From positions 620,001-684,000 of the forward strand of contig NZ_CP084061.1 in the NCBI RefSeq assembly GCF_020215665.1: DNA of 64,000 nucleotides, given 5' to 3'. The notes beneath the pieces were generated by a model that did no database searches, was not told the DNA's origin, and saw only the letters and a program-made list of their open reading frames with translations. The number at the start of each line of letters is the position of its first letter. Position 1 is the first letter of the stretch. Of this stretch, positions 1 to 9,453 are shown piece after piece. This DNA is from Blautia parvula. GTDB lineage: Bacteria > Bacillota > Clostridia > Lachnospirales > Lachnospiraceae. Made by a program: the position numbers and the translations under genes.

Positions 1-213
1 GACGGCTGGCTGAAAAAGGGCTGGAAACGGGGAAAAAATGAACCGGTTAAGAATGTGGATCTATGGAAACGGCTCTTGAAGGCAAAAGAGCCGCATAAAG
101 TGACATTTATCTGGGTGAAAGGGCACGACGGACACGAAATGAATGAACGCTGTGACTATCTGGCTACCAGTGCGGCGGATGGTGAAGACCTGCTGGTGGA
201 CCCCGGTGTGTAA
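1..213 (+). CDS. rnhA: Ribonuclease HI, C-terminal fragment (5' end outside window)
   Basis: Open from base 1 to a TAA at 211-213, giving the last 70 residues. The stretch KGHDGHEMNERCDYLA is the conserved C-terminal RNase HI signature (histidine loop, then N-E-x-C-D-x-L-A). RNase HI degrades the RNA strand of RNA:DNA hybrids such as R-loops and primers. The first catalytic carboxylates are outside the window. A strong hairpin terminator follows directly, so this is the last gene of its transcription unit. Confidence 0.88.
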   Translation, partial: DGWLKKGWKRGKNEPVKNVDLWKRLLKAKEPHKVTFIWVKGHDGHEMNERCDYLATSAADGEDLLVDPGV

Positions 214-230
214 CTGCTTCATTTCAAAAG

Positions 231-276
231 GGACTGCTGCCCGGCTGAATGGTTTCAGTCGGTGCAGCAGTCTCTT
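231..276 (+). terminator. Rho-independent terminator after rnhA
   Basis: A long hairpin (outer arms GGACTGCTGC at 231-240 and GCAGCAGTCT at 264-273, with a second paired segment inside) runs into CTTTTCT. It separates rnhA from the converging symporter gene and may serve both. Confidence 0.8.
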
Positions 277-286
277 TTCTGTGTGG

Positions 287-1711
287 TTATCTGTTTTGTT
301 TTCTCTTCTCGATTTCTGCAGAATATCCCTCGATATCCTTGCTTGACAGCTTATACCCGAATATCAGAATAAGCGCGCCGATTCCTACTGCAATAGCCGG
401 AATTACGGTAAATCCCATACTGATTCCCCTTGCCAGCTTTTCCGTGACCTCATTGGACTGTACCACTGCAAGTGAAAAACCTGCCATGGCAAGACATGCA
501 TTGATCAGGATTCCACGGCTCACTACACCGATCTTCAGGGGGATATTACTCAGTCCCATGATCATACCGGTGGCATTTGTGCCTGTCTTATACTCGCTGT
601 AAATTGCACAGTCTGCGTAGAGTGCCGGTCCGCAGGCGTTGGTCATGGTACAGAAAAACTGTGCAATGCTCACCATGATAAGGACCACCCAGGTACTGTT
701 GTAGAAAAGGAAGCCAAGTACCAGCACCACGACCATACTCAGATAAGCGATGATAACGGTGTTTCTGGCCGAAAATTTTCCGGCTGCCTTTTTCGAGAGA
801 TAAGAAGCAGCGACGCCCAGCAGATTGGAAATGAGAATAAAGGTGGCGGTCAGACCGGCATTACCGGCAACATAGGTAAAGTAGTAAACGGCAATACCAT
901 TTGCTACAAACATGTAGACATATTTTGCCAGATCCGCAACGATCAGACCCAGAAGATAGGGATTTGATGTGAGTGATTTCAGCATTCCATGTCCTTTTTC
1001 TGCATGCTGGTCCTGTTTTGCCTTTTTCTCTCTCTGGAGTCTGGCAATCTCCTCTGCGCCGGTTTCTTCATATCCTTCAAACATTTTGAAATGTGCAAAG
1101 TATCCGGCTGCCATCAGAGCACCGAACACGAATGCTGCCGCACCGTATGAATTTTTGGCTCCCACAACGGCAGCCAGTATGGATACGGCACCCGGTCCCA
1201 CGTAAGAATAAAGAACCATGCCCAGTGCGCCCTATAAAGCTCTCGTTGAGGAGAGGGCCATCCTGTCATCCGGTGTTTTGGAGGCAATATTGATCATTGA
1301 AATATTGGCCACAAAAGGAATATTCCAGGCAATATGACTGGTGATCGTAGCCACAATGATTACAACAATACCTGCCGCCCCGTCATTCAGCTTGATGAAC
1401 TGGAATGCATACAAAAACGGCACCAGCCAGGGAATGACTGCCAGCCAGGAGCGGTAACGTCCCCATTTCATAGGTTTCATGGTATTGAGCAGAACACCGT
1501 ACACCCAGGACAAGGCCGCGTCCACAAGACTGGTCAGTGTGGCTATCAGAGTTACAACAGGTATTGTATATTTTGCAATATCTGTCAGGAAAAACTGGAA
1601 ATAATAGGTTTCAATATTCGTCATAAGATTGAAACCAAAATCTCCTACGCCAAAAAAGCGTTTTAACGATTTACTGATTTCCTTGCGCTCATTACTACTG
1701 TGATCTTCCAT
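287..1711 (-). pseudogene. GPH-family sugar:cation symporter interrupted by an in-frame amber codon
   Basis: Two consecutive open segments in one frame (1711-1230 and 1219-287) together encode about 474 residues, the normal length of a glycoside-pentoside-hexuronide:cation symporter (MelB/UidB-like, 12 membrane segments). They are separated only by one TAG codon, in the context ...SSTRAL-stop-GALGMVLY..., inside the family's conserved R-M-x-S-x-T-R-A loop. The start at 1711 is chosen because GGGAGGAAGG lies just upstream. The downstream half begins at an ATG (1219) four codons after the stop, with no convincing ribosome site. A recent loss-of-function mutation (for example CAG to TAG) is the simplest reading; readthrough or a sequencing error is possible. 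Confidence 0.75.
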
Positions 1712-1863
1712 AATCCTTCCTCCCGTGCTGTCCGCCAAAAAAGCGGACTTTGTCATTGGTTACACGTTTTGGCACCTCCTGTCCATTTTTATTTTATGTA
1801 TTCCGTACATAAGTTTCTGATAGTATTGAGGAGTATTTCTCACAGTTTCAGTTGGAATTTTGT

Positions 1864-1875
1864 TTTGTATACAAA
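1864..1875. promoter_or_regulatory. 12-bp palindrome, possible operator in symporter leader
   Basis: TTTGTATACAAA is a perfect 12-bp palindrome lying 24-35 bases downstream of the predicted transcription start of the symporter gene, where a LacI/GntR-type repressor could act as a roadblock. The regulator is not identifiable here. Confidence 0.35.
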
Positions 1876-1905
1876 TATAGGCGATCATCGGATTCTTTTG
1901 GGATA

Positions 1906-1934
1906 ATTATACTGCGGCTGTAAGGTTTATACAA
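1906..1934 (-). promoter_or_regulatory. Promoter for the symporter gene
   Basis: On the minus strand, TTGTAT (1934-1929), a 17-bp spacer and a perfect TATAAT (1911-1906). The leader to the ATG at 1711 is about 190 bases. Nothing else coding is seen between 1712 and 2021. Confidence 0.6.
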
Positions 1935-2021
1935 TGTTTTGAGGACAAAAATTGAATCTTTGTGACATTTTACAATTTTTAGTGTGGTTTATATGGCTGC
2001 ACTGCTAAGGGATGCCGTCGG

Positions 2022-2804
2022 TCAGACGCTGCTTGTCTGTTGTGTACATTTTGTTGAACAAACCATAAGCTGCAGTTCGTTGTTTCCGGCTGGTTTACCA
2101 GAGTAATTGCAGAAGGTTTTTTCCATTTTCATTCCTCTTTGGGCTAGGATTGTCTTTAGTTCTTCCGGGGAATATAGTCTTATGGGGTCTCCTTCCCGAA
2201 TAACAGGCGGTTCTGCGGGTTCGCCATAAGGAATTTCAGTACCGCCGAACAACATAATCCTTTTATCGGAATCCCACTCAAATTCAGTCAGGGACAGGGT
2301 TGTGCTGCCTGCGTCCCAACTGCGCATGGGAAAATGGCGTTCTGCAAAATCCGCATTGCAGATGTCCATAAAATGTCTGCCGCCCGGTTTAAGCGCTTTG
2401 GAAATAACATCGAATATTTTCAGATTCTCTTCTTCTGTTTCCAGATATCCAACCGCACCGTCTGCGAGATTGAGAACAACGTCAAATTCTTCGGAAAAAT
2501 TGACATTTCGAATATCCTCATGAATAAATGAAGCATTTGTCAGGCCCATTTTTTCTGCATTTATTCTGGCATCGTGAATATAAGGTTCGGTAATGTCGAT
2601 TCCTGTAACCGAATAGCCCTTCTTTGCGAAGAGCAGAGCATGGCGGCCATAGCCGCATGCAAGGTCCATGATTTTTTCACTGCCGTTTAGACGCAGAGTT
2701 TGAATGATAAATTCTACCTGGCGCTGGGTATCTTCAACCCATGACTGTTGTTTTATTTCCAGTGACCAGTTCTTTTTGTACCAGTCTGATGATTTTGCTT
2801 TCAT
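2022..2804 (-). CDS. Class I SAM-dependent methyltransferase
   Basis: 260 residues. The Rossmann-type SAM site is clear: motif I MDLACGYGRHALLFAKKGY (about residues 46-64), an acidic residue ending strand 2 (TGID), and the post-I segment FDVVLNLADGAVGYL. The substrate cannot be read from sequence; this Methyltransf_25/11 type is usually a small-molecule methylase. The start at 2804 has GGAGAGAG just upstream. The neighbours (broken symporter, AraC regulator) share its strand, but a hairpin and a long gap separate them, so it is probably transcribed alone. Confidence 0.8.
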   Translation of the reverse strand: MKAKSSDWYKKNWSLEIKQQSWVEDTQRQVEFIIQTLRLNGSEKIMDLACGYGRHALLFAKKGYSVTGIDITEPYIHDARINAEKMGLTNASFIHEDIRNVNFSEEFDVVLNLADGAVGYLETEEENLKIFDVISKALKPGGRHFMDICNADFAERHFPMRSWDAGSTTLSLTEFEWDSDKRIMLFGGTEIPYGEPAEPPVIREGDPIRLYSPEELKTILAQRGMKMEKTFCNYSGKPAGNNELQLMVCSTKCTQQTSSV

Positions 2805-2864
2805 TTCTCTCTCCTATATAGTTATTGCCGGCAGGATTATCATAACAGAATCAGAAAAATTTAC

Positions 2865-2893
2865 TAGACTTGTATTGCTCCGTATGCTATAGT
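2865..2893 (+). promoter_or_regulatory. Plus-strand promoter candidate in the gap before the AraC gene
   Basis: TAGACT, a 17-bp spacer ending in TGC, then TATAGT: an extended -10 promoter facing right, although both flanking genes lie on the minus strand. A short transcript of about 65 nt would end at the hairpin at 2920-2965. Confidence 0.4.
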
Positions 2894-2919
2894 GCTGTAA
2901 TAGATGCGGACATTTTTTA

Positions 2920-2965
2920 GGCATGGCTGTGCAGAGTTTTTCCCTGCATGGCCATGCCTTTTTTT
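2920..2965 (+). terminator. Strong hairpin terminator oriented on the plus strand
   Basis: A 15-bp stem (2920-2934 with 2944-2958, two G:U pairs) followed by seven T on the plus strand. The minus-strand exit has no T run, so it terminates rightward transcription best, yet no plus-strand gene lies upstream. Confidence 0.7.
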
Positions 2966-2968
2966 ATG

Positions 2969-3889
2969 TTAGCCGCCACTTATCAGACTGCGCCTGAACG
3001 CGGAAGGAGTGATTCCCTTTACACTTTTAAAAGTTTCCGCATAATAGCTGGAGCCGGAAAAGCCGTGTTTCAGTGCGATTTCCGTGATGGACAGATCTTT
3101 TTTCAGAAGATCCGGAATGCTTTGTTCCACGCGGTAGGCGTTCAGATATTCAAAGGGTGTCTGATGCAGGAGACGTTTGCAGATACGTCCGCATTCCCCG
3201 GTGCTCAGGGCTGCGGCGCCTGCAATGTCTGCCAGGGAAATTTTCTGTGTATAGTGGTTCCGGATGAATTCCAGAATGGATTTTGCCTTACCTGCAGCCT
3301 CCCGGCTCCTGGCAGTAGTTTTCCGGTCAGTGCCTTTTTCCGTAAATACGGCAAAAAGAGCACCCCAGCAGGAGAGAAGACTGGCCTTTACATGCAGCTC
3401 CCAGGCCAGGTCCTTTTCCTCATACAGATGCATGCACTGAAGCAGAAGCCCGGGTATGATGTGGCTCGCATCCCTGTTTTCCGACTTCAGAGGATAAGCG
3501 GAGAAGGCGGCGCTGTCCAGAATAGGGGAGATGTATTTTTCCCGAATCAGGCTGTCCTCATACCCGTACAGAAAACGGGGATGGAAAATGACAGATAAGG
3601 TGGAAGCCTGTTCACTGACTGCGGTACCCATATGCAGGCAGTTGGAGTTGATAAAAAGTCCCTCGCCCTCCTTAATATCATAGACTGTCTCATTGACCTG
3701 ATAACGCATGGAGCCGGAGAGGACGATCATCAGTTCCGATTCGGGATGCCAGTGGCAGACAAAATAGGAGGGCGCGCCCGTTCCCTCTGCCTGGAAAACT
3801 TCACTGTGCACATCCACCGGAAACGCATAATTTCCGTGGGATATCTGTTCCTTTAAATTTTTGTCCACCGCAACAACAGATGATTTCAT
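2969..3889 (-). CDS. AraC-family transcriptional regulator with cupin-type sensor domain
   Basis: 306 residues. The N-terminal part (VHSEVFQAEGTG..., CHWHPESELMIVLSGSMRY) is an AraC-type cupin for ligand sensing. The last 100 residues hold two helix-turn-helix units (ISLADIAGAAALSTGECGRI and LSITEIALKHGFSGSSYYAETFK) ending in the family's P-x-x-F-R-R-S. The ATG at 3889 is preferred because GGAGG lies 8 bases upstream; an upstream in-frame TTG at 3904 overlaps that ribosome site. It is divergent from the YczE-like gene at 4027 and may control it; this is inferred from layout only. Confidence 0.85.
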   Translation of the reverse strand: MKSSVVAVDKNLKEQISHGNYAFPVDVHSEVFQAEGTGAPSYFVCHWHPESELMIVLSGSMRYQVNETVYDIKEGEGLFINSNCLHMGTAVSEQASTLSVIFHPRFLYGYEDSLIREKYISPILDSAAFSAYPLKSENRDASHIIPGLLLQCMHLYEEKDLAWELHVKASLLSCWGALFAVFTEKGTDRKTTARSREAAGKAKSILEFIRNHYTQKISLADIAGAAALSTGECGRICKRLLHQTPFEYLNAYRVEQSIPDLLKKDLSITEIALKHGFSGSSYYAETFKSVKGITPSAFRRSLISGG

Positions 3890-4026
3890 AAAAACTGCCT
3901 CCAAAATAGAAAATGATGATATTGTTATAAAATCTGCCGTAATTCTGATAGAAAATACCGCTTTTTGTCATTATACTAGAGTTCGGAAACAAGTACAAGC
4001 TACATAAAGCTTCAGGAGGAACGAAA

Positions 4027-4656
4027 ATGGAAAGAAAAAATAAAAGAATCGGAATGGCATTCATCGGCATTATTCTGACAGCTGTCAGCGTGGGAATCTT
4101 CCGCTATGCGGATTTCGGAGTTGACCCTTACTGCGTACTGCTGACAGGGCTGGCAAAAATCTTTCATACCAGCTTTACCATGGCGGCAAATGTGACGTGT
4201 GCCCTGCTGCTTCTTTTCGCATGGAAAATGAAAAAAAGCCTGGTGGGGGTATCCACACTATTAAATCTGCTCATATACGGTGTGGTGGCAGATGCGGTAT
4301 TTGCAGCGCTGAAAAGCGTGTATGAGACACCATCCCTTATTGTCAGGATCGTATGTCTTGTCAGCGCCCTTTTCCTGCTGGCCTTTTCAGGAGCCATGTA
4401 TTACACGGCAGATCTGGGAGTATCCACATATGATGCCATTGCCCTGATCATGGATGACAGAAAGATCGGAAAGTTCAAATACTGCCGAATCGCTGCTGAC
4501 CTTACCTGTCTGATCGCCGGTATCCTGGCAGGAGGGGAAATCGGGATCGCAACGGTTATCATTGCCCTGACAGTGGGTCCCCTTATCCAGTATTTCCGCA
4601 CTAATTTGGCAGAACCTTTCCTGGAAGGCCGCAAAATTCCCGCTTTTCTTTCTTGA
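4027..4656 (+). CDS. YczE/YitT-like integral membrane protein
   Basis: 209 residues with five hydrophobic segments and the family pattern of a paired ADFGVDPY / ADLGVSTYDA motif (about residues 27-34 and 136-145), as in Bacillus YczE and YyaS. Function in this family is poorly defined; Bacillus YczE affects surfactin production. The start has AGGAGG 7 bases upstream. The stop overlaps the -35 box of the alaS promoter. Probably a single-gene unit divergent from, and possibly controlled by, the AraC regulator. Confidence 0.7.
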   Translation: MERKNKRIGMAFIGIILTAVSVGIFRYADFGVDPYCVLLTGLAKIFHTSFTMAANVTCALLLLFAWKMKKSLVGVSTLLNLLIYGVVADAVFAALKSVYETPSLIVRIVCLVSALFLLAFSGAMYYTADLGVSTYDAIALIMDDRKIGKFKYCRIAADLTCLIAGILAGGEIGIATVIIALTVGPLIQYFRTNLAEPFLEGRKIPAFLS

Positions 4657-4681
4657 AACCTGACAATTCCTGTGCTATTAT
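4653..4681 (+). promoter_or_regulatory. Promoter for alaS
   Basis: TTGAAA, a 17-bp spacer with TG just before the -10, and TATTAT. The 62-base leader holds a 7-bp hairpin (4701-4720) but is far too short for a T-box. Confidence 0.65.
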
Positions 4682-4743
4682 TAAAAACAGTAATTTATAG
4701 CGGCAGCATTCGCGTGCTGCCCAATCATCAGGAGGTATGAACC

Positions 4744-7383
4744 GTGCAGAAATACGGAGTGAACGAACTTCGGAAAATGTTTTTGGAGTTCTTTGAAGGA
4801 AAAGGCCATCTGGCTATGAAGAGTTTTTCTCTTGTTCCCCATAATGATAAGAGTCTATTGTTGATCAATTCCGGTATGGCGCCGCTGAAACCATATTTTA
4901 CAGGCGCTGAGGTGCCGCCCAGAAAAAGGGTGACGACCTGTCAGAAGTGTATCCGTACCGGTGATATTGAAAATGTAGGTAAGACAGCCCGTCACGGCAC
5001 ATTTTTTGAAATGCTGGGCAATTTCTCCTTTGGAGATTATTTTAAGAAAGAGGCAATACGCTGGTCATGGGAATTTCTGACCGAGGTGGTAGGACTTGAC
5101 GCGGACCGTCTGTATCCTTCTGTCTATCTTGACGATGATGAGGCATTTGATATCTGGAATAAAGAGATTGGAATTCCGGCTGACCGTATTTTCCGTTTTG
5201 GGAAAGAGGACAACTTCTGGGAGCACGGCGCAGGCCCATGCGGACCATGCTCTGAGATCTATTATGACAGAGGTGAGCGCTATGGATGCGGAGAACCGGG
5301 CTGTACTGTGGGCTGTGAATGTGACCGCTACATGGAAGTGTGGAATAATGTATTTACCCAGTTTGAAAATGACGGGGAAGGCCACTATGAGGAACTGCAG
5401 CAGAAGAACATCGACACAGGCATGGGCCTGGAGCGTCTGGCTGTAGCTGTGCAGGATGTGGATTCCATTTTTGATATTGACACGATTTGTGCCCTCAGAA
5501 ACAAAGTCTGTGAGCTGACTCACACAGAATATAAAAAAGATGAAAATGTGGACGTATCTATCCGTCTGATCACAGACCATATCCGTTCCGCTACCTTTAT
5601 GATCTCTGACGGTATTATGCCCACCAATGAAGGCAGAGGCTATGTACTGCGCCGTCTGATCCGCCGCGCTGCCCGTCACGGACGTCTTCTGGGAGTAAAA
5701 GGAAATTTCCTTGCCGCACTCAGCAATACTGTCATTGAGGGCTCCAGAGACGGTTATCCGGAATTGGAAGAGAAGAAAGACTTTATCTTCAATGTACTGA
5801 CAAAGGAAGAGGAACAGTTCAGCAAGACCATTGACCAGGGACTGCATATTCTGGAAGAGATGGAGGCAGAGATGAAGGCTGCCGGAAGCAGCCAGCTTTC
5901 CGGTGAAAATGCATTTAAGTTATATGATACTTACGGATTCCCTCTGGATCTGACCAAGGAAATCCTGGAAGATAAGGGAATCTCCATTGACGAGGCCGGT
6001 TTCAAGGCAGCCATGGAAGAGCAGAGAGAAAAGGCCAGGATAGCCCGCGGAGTGACAAACTATATGGGGGCTGACGCCACGGTATATGATGAGATAGACC
6101 CGAAAATCACCACAGAGTTTGTGGGATATGACAATCTGTCCCATCCGTCCAGAATCACGGTCCTCACCACAGAGAACGAGATCGTGGATGCCCTGACAGA
6201 GGATGAGAAGGGAACCGTATTTGTGGAGGAAACTCCGTTCTATGCTACCATGGGCGGACAGGAAGGCGACAAAGGCGTGATCGAGCTGGGGGATGCCCAG
6301 TTCGTTGTGGAGGACACCATTAAGCTGCGCGGCGGCAAAGTGGGCCATGTGGGCAGACTGACAAAAGGCATGTTAAAGACAGGCGATGTGGTAACACTGA
6401 AAGTCAGCGCAAAGGACAGGGCAGACACCTGTAAGAACCACAGCGCTACCCATCTTCTGCAGAAAGCCCTGAAGACCGTTCTGGGTTCCCATGTAGAGCA
6501 GAAGGGTTCCCTGGTAACTCCGGACAGGCTCCGCTTTGACTTTGCCCATTTCCAGGCCATGACTCAGGAGGAGCTGGATCAGGTGGAAGCAATGGTCAAC
6601 GAAGAGATCCAGGCAGCGCTTCCTGTGGTAACAGAGATCATGAGTATTGAGGATGCCAAGAAGACAGGAGCCATGGCTCTTTTTGGTGAGAAATACGGGG
6701 ACAGTGTGCGTGTGGTTTCCATGGGAGACTTTTCCAAGGAGCTGTGCGGCGGTACGCATGTATCCAATACAGGAGTGATCACAACCTTTAAAATCGTATC
6801 CGAAGCAGGCATTGCAGCCGGTGTACGCCGGATCGAGGCACTGACCGGTGACGGCGTGTTCAAATACTACAAAGAGATGGAGCAGAAACTGGCCCATATT
6901 GCAGCACTTTTAAAAACTACCCCGGCAGAAGCAGCGGACAAGATCGTTCATCTGCAGGCAGAGGTAAAAGAGCTTCACGGAGAAAATGAGTCCCTGAAAG
7001 CCAAACTGGCACAAGAGGCAGTGGGCGATGTGATGAACCAGGTAAAAGAGGTGAAAGGCACTAAGCTGCTGGCTGTATCTGTAGCAGATGTGGATATGAA
7101 CGGACTGCGCGACCTGGGCGACCAGTTAAAAGAAAAGCTGGGTGAAGGTGTGGTAGTTCTCGCCAGCGTTAACGGCGGTAAAGTAAACCTGCTGGCCATG
7201 GTGACTGACAGTGCCATGAAAGCCGGTGCCCATGCAGGGAATCTTGTAAAAGGCATGGCTGCAGTAGTAGGCGGAGGCGGCGGCGGACGTCCGAACATGG
7301 CTCAGGCCGGCGGAAAGAACCCGGAAAAAGTGCCCGAAGCCCTGGAAAAAGCGGCAGAATTGCTGGAAGGTCAGTTAAAATAA
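4744..7383 (+). CDS. alaS: Alanine--tRNA ligase
   Basis: 879 residues, normal full length. It charges tRNA-Ala and is essential. The N terminus (YGVNELRKMFLEFFEGKGH) and TCQKCIRTGDIENVG belong to the class II catalytic core. The editing domain carries the zinc-binding HSATHLLQKAL and ELCGGTHVSNTG motifs. The C-terminal DHHA1 domain ends with the glycine-rich GGGGGGRPNMAQAGG. The start is a GTG at 4744 with AGGAGG 8 bases upstream, matching the usual N terminus. Transcribed from its own promoter. Confidence 0.97.
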   Translation: MQKYGVNELRKMFLEFFEGKGHLAMKSFSLVPHNDKSLLLINSGMAPLKPYFTGAEVPPRKRVTTCQKCIRTGDIENVGKTARHGTFFEMLGNFSFGDYFKKEAIRWSWEFLTEVVGLDADRLYPSVYLDDDEAFDIWNKEIGIPADRIFRFGKEDNFWEHGAGPCGPCSEIYYDRGERYGCGEPGCTVGCECDRYMEVWNNVFTQFENDGEGHYEELQQKNIDTGMGLERLAVAVQDVDSIFDIDTICALRNKVCELTHTEYKKDENVDVSIRLITDHIRSATFMISDGIMPTNEGRGYVLRRLIRRAARHGRLLGVKGNFLAALSNTVIEGSRDGYPELEEKKDFIFNVLTKEEEQFSKTIDQGLHILEEMEAEMKAAGSSQLSGENAFKLYDTYGFPLDLTKEILEDKGISIDEAGFKAAMEEQREKARIARGVTNYMGADATVYDEIDPKITTEFVGYDNLSHPSRITVLTTENEIVDALTEDEKGTVFVEETPFYATMGGQEGDKGVIELGDAQFVVEDTIKLRGGKVGHVGRLTKGMLKTGDVVTLKVSAKDRADTCKNHSATHLLQKALKTVLGSHVEQKGSLVTPDRLRFDFAHFQAMTQEELDQVEAMVNEEIQAALPVVTEIMSIEDAKKTGAMALFGEKYGDSVRVVSMGDFSKELCGGTHVSNTGVITTFKIVSEAGIAAGVRRIEALTGDGVFKYYKEMEQKLAHIAALLKTTPAEAADKIVHLQAEVKELHGENESLKAKLAQEAVGDVMNQVKEVKGTKLLAVSVADVDMNGLRDLGDQLKEKLGEGVVVLASVNGGKVNLLAMVTDSAMKAGAHAGNLVKGMAAVVGGGGGGRPNMAQAGGKNPEKVPEALEKAAELLEGQLK

Positions 7384-7423
7384 AATTTAAATAAAATATT
7401 TTAAAGAAAATAAGTCAAAATAG

Positions 7424-7451
7424 TTGACGTACGGCAAAAATCTGATATAAT
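7424..7451 (+). promoter_or_regulatory. Promoter for rpsU
   Basis: TTGACG, a 16-bp spacer and a perfect TATAAT, in an AT-rich stretch between alaS and rpsU. Strong promoter, as expected for a ribosomal protein gene. Confidence 0.75.
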
Positions 7452-7528
7452 ATTTGATGTGCAGTAAAAATACCCAGACAGTTGTATTATGCACAATCTA
7501 CAACTGGAGGGAGGTTAGGTGTGAGACT

Positions 7529-7705
7529 ATGTCAAATGTAATCGTAAAAGAAAACGAAACTTTGGATAGCGCTTTACGTCGTTTCAAGCGTAGCTGTGCA
7601 AAAGCAGGCATTCAGCAGGAAATCCGTAAAAGAGAGCATTACGAGAAACCAAGCGTTCGTCGTAAGAAAAAATCTGAAGCAGCTAGAAAACGTAAATATA
7701 ATTAA
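7529..7705 (+). CDS. rpsU: Small ribosomal subunit protein bS21
   Basis: 58 residues beginning [20 protein letters not shown] and ending in a basic tail rich in R and K, the standard bS21 form and length. bS21 sits at the 30S platform near the anti-Shine-Dalgarno end of 16S rRNA. The ATG at 7529 is the family start; an in-frame extension upstream to 7454 is not conserved and lies too close to the promoter. A clean terminator follows. Confidence 0.96.
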   Translation: MSNVIVKENETLDSALRRFKRSCAKAGIQQEIRKREHYEKPSVRRKKKSEAARKRKYN

Positions 7706-7716
7706 TGTGCAGTAAA

Positions 7717-7745
7717 AGCCTCTGGACAATACCAGGGGCTTTTTT
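7717..7745 (+). terminator. Terminator after rpsU
   Basis: Stem AGCCTCTGG (7717-7725) with CCAGGGGCT (7732-7740), then TTTTT. Confidence 0.85.
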
Positions 7746-7780
7746 ACGACTCCGGAGCCAAAAGAGAGGATGGTGAGAAG

Positions 7781-9316
7781 ATGAAAAAGATTATCGATCT
7801 GGTGTCCAGCCGGATCTTTGTATTTGTGCTGGCTGTACTGCTGCAGCTTGTGTGGCTGGTGGCGCTGGCCTGGGGTATGAGAAATATTTCCACCACTGTG
7901 GGATGGATCATGGATATTTTAAGTCTGTTTCTGGTATTATGGCTGGTCAATAAGAAAATCAATCCCTCTTACAAGCTCGCCTGGACGATTCTGATTCTTG
8001 TCATTCCCGTTTTCGGCGCAATTGTGTACCTGCTGTTCGGCGAATCCCGTGTGGCTAAGAAGATGACAAGGGAATCCGAGGCAGTCCTCAATGAAATCGG
8101 CAATTATTTCAAGGAAGATCCCAGGACAAGAACAGAACTTCAGGATATGGACCGGGGAGTATCCATCCAGTCTGCCTACATCCGGGATTACGCCGGTTTT
8201 CCCCTCCATAAGAATACCACCACAAAGTATTATCCGGTAGGGGATACCATGTTCGTGGATATGCTGGAGGAGATTAAGAAAGCGGAGCATTTTATTTTCC
8301 TGGAATATTTTATTATACATGACGGAAGAATGTGGAGAGAAATCCTTCAGGTGCTGGAGGAAAAGGTAAAGGAGGGCGTGGATGTACGCCTGATTTACGA
8401 TGATATGGGATGTGTGACCACCCTGCCCCACAGATATTATAAAGAACTGCAGAAAAAAGGCATCAAGTGTGCGGCGTTCAATCCGGTGCGGCCTGTGCTG
8501 AACATTATCCTCAACAACCGGGACCATAGAAAAATTTTGGTAATCGACGGGCATACAGGGTTCACGGGCGGCATTAATCTTGCCGATGAATATATCAATG
8601 AGGATGTGCGGTTTGGGCATTGGAAGGATACCGGTGTCATGCTGCACGGTGAGGGTGTATGGAACCTGACGGTGATGTTTCTGCAGATGTGGGCAGTGAT
8701 CACCCACACCAGAAGCCATCTGCCGGCGTACGGCCCTTATATCTATCACCCGGAAGAGTTTGAAAATGACGGGTTTGTACAGCCCTATGGGGACAGTCCC
8801 CTGGACAATGAGATCGTGGGGGAGAATGTCTATCTGAATATCATCAACCAGGCGAAGCGGTATGTGTACATCTGCACACCATATCTGATCATAGACAATG
8901 AGATGATGACAGCCCTGTGCCTGGCCTCCAAAAAGGGTGTGGACGTGCGGATCGTGACGCCGGGAATCCCTGACAAGAAGATGGTATTCCTTCTTACCCA
9001 GTCTTACTATGAGCAGCTTCTGGAGGCAGGGGTGAGGATCTTTGAGTACACGCCGGGATTCATCCACTCCAAATCCTTTGTCTGTGACGATGAAATTGCC
9101 TCTGTGGGAACCATCAACCTGGATTACAGAAGCCTGTATCTGCATTTTGAGTGTGCAGTCTGGATGTACCGAAGCAGGGCTGTGATGCAGGTGAAGGAGG
9201 ACATGGAGGATACCTTCCCAAAATGCAGGGAAATCTGTATGAAATTCTGCCGCAGCAGAAATATCTTTGTGCGTATGGCGCAGAGTATTCTGAGACTTTT
9301 CGCCCCCATGCTTTAG
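7781..9316 (+). CDS. cls: Cardiolipin synthase, phospholipase D type
   Basis: 511 residues, typical length. Two N-terminal membrane segments and the PLDc_N element (LLFGESRVAKK) precede two phospholipase D domains with H-x-K catalytic motifs: HRKILVIDG (about residues 248-256) and IHSKSFVCDD (about 427-436), each followed by the usual glycine-rich or Asn-containing segment. It joins two phosphatidylglycerol molecules into cardiolipin at the membrane. The ATG at 7781 follows a GAGGATGGTGAG ribosome site. Confidence 0.93.
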   Translation: MKKIIDLVSSRIFVFVLAVLLQLVWLVALAWGMRNISTTVGWIMDILSLFLVLWLVNKKINPSYKLAWTILILVIPVFGAIVYLLFGESRVAKKMTRESEAVLNEIGNYFKEDPRTRTELQDMDRGVSIQSAYIRDYAGFPLHKNTTTKYYPVGDTMFVDMLEEIKKAEHFIFLEYFIIHDGRMWREILQVLEEKVKEGVDVRLIYDDMGCVTTLPHRYYKELQKKGIKCAAFNPVRPVLNIILNNRDHRKILVIDGHTGFTGGINLADEYINEDVRFGHWKDTGVMLHGEGVWNLTVMFLQMWAVITHTRSHLPAYGPYIYHPEEFENDGFVQPYGDSPLDNEIVGENVYLNIINQAKRYVYICTPYLIIDNEMMTALCLASKKGVDVRIVTPGIPDKKMVFLLTQSYYEQLLEAGVRIFEYTPGFIHSKSFVCDDEIASVGTINLDYRSLYLHFECAVWMYRSRAVMQVKEDMEDTFPKCREICMKFCRSRNIFVRMAQSILRLFAPML

Positions 9317-9355
9317 GAAAAATAATAAAAGCGGCTATGTGTACAGGATTTTTTC

Positions 9356-9385
9356 TTTACAAGCCGGGGGCTCCCATGATAGAAT
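9356..9385 (+). promoter_or_regulatory. Promoter for the CmpB-family gene
   Basis: TTTACA, an 18-bp spacer and TAGAAT, in the gap after cls. Confidence 0.55.
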
Positions 9386-9453
9386 GGGCACATAAAACTT
9401 ACTATGAAGACACATGTTACGAGATGCGCCAATGATATAAGGGGAGATTAAGT

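Noticed and set aside
4657-4743. T-box leader before alaS
   Set aside because: The gap is only 87 bases, with no T-box consensus; the single 7-bp hairpin lacks a T run.
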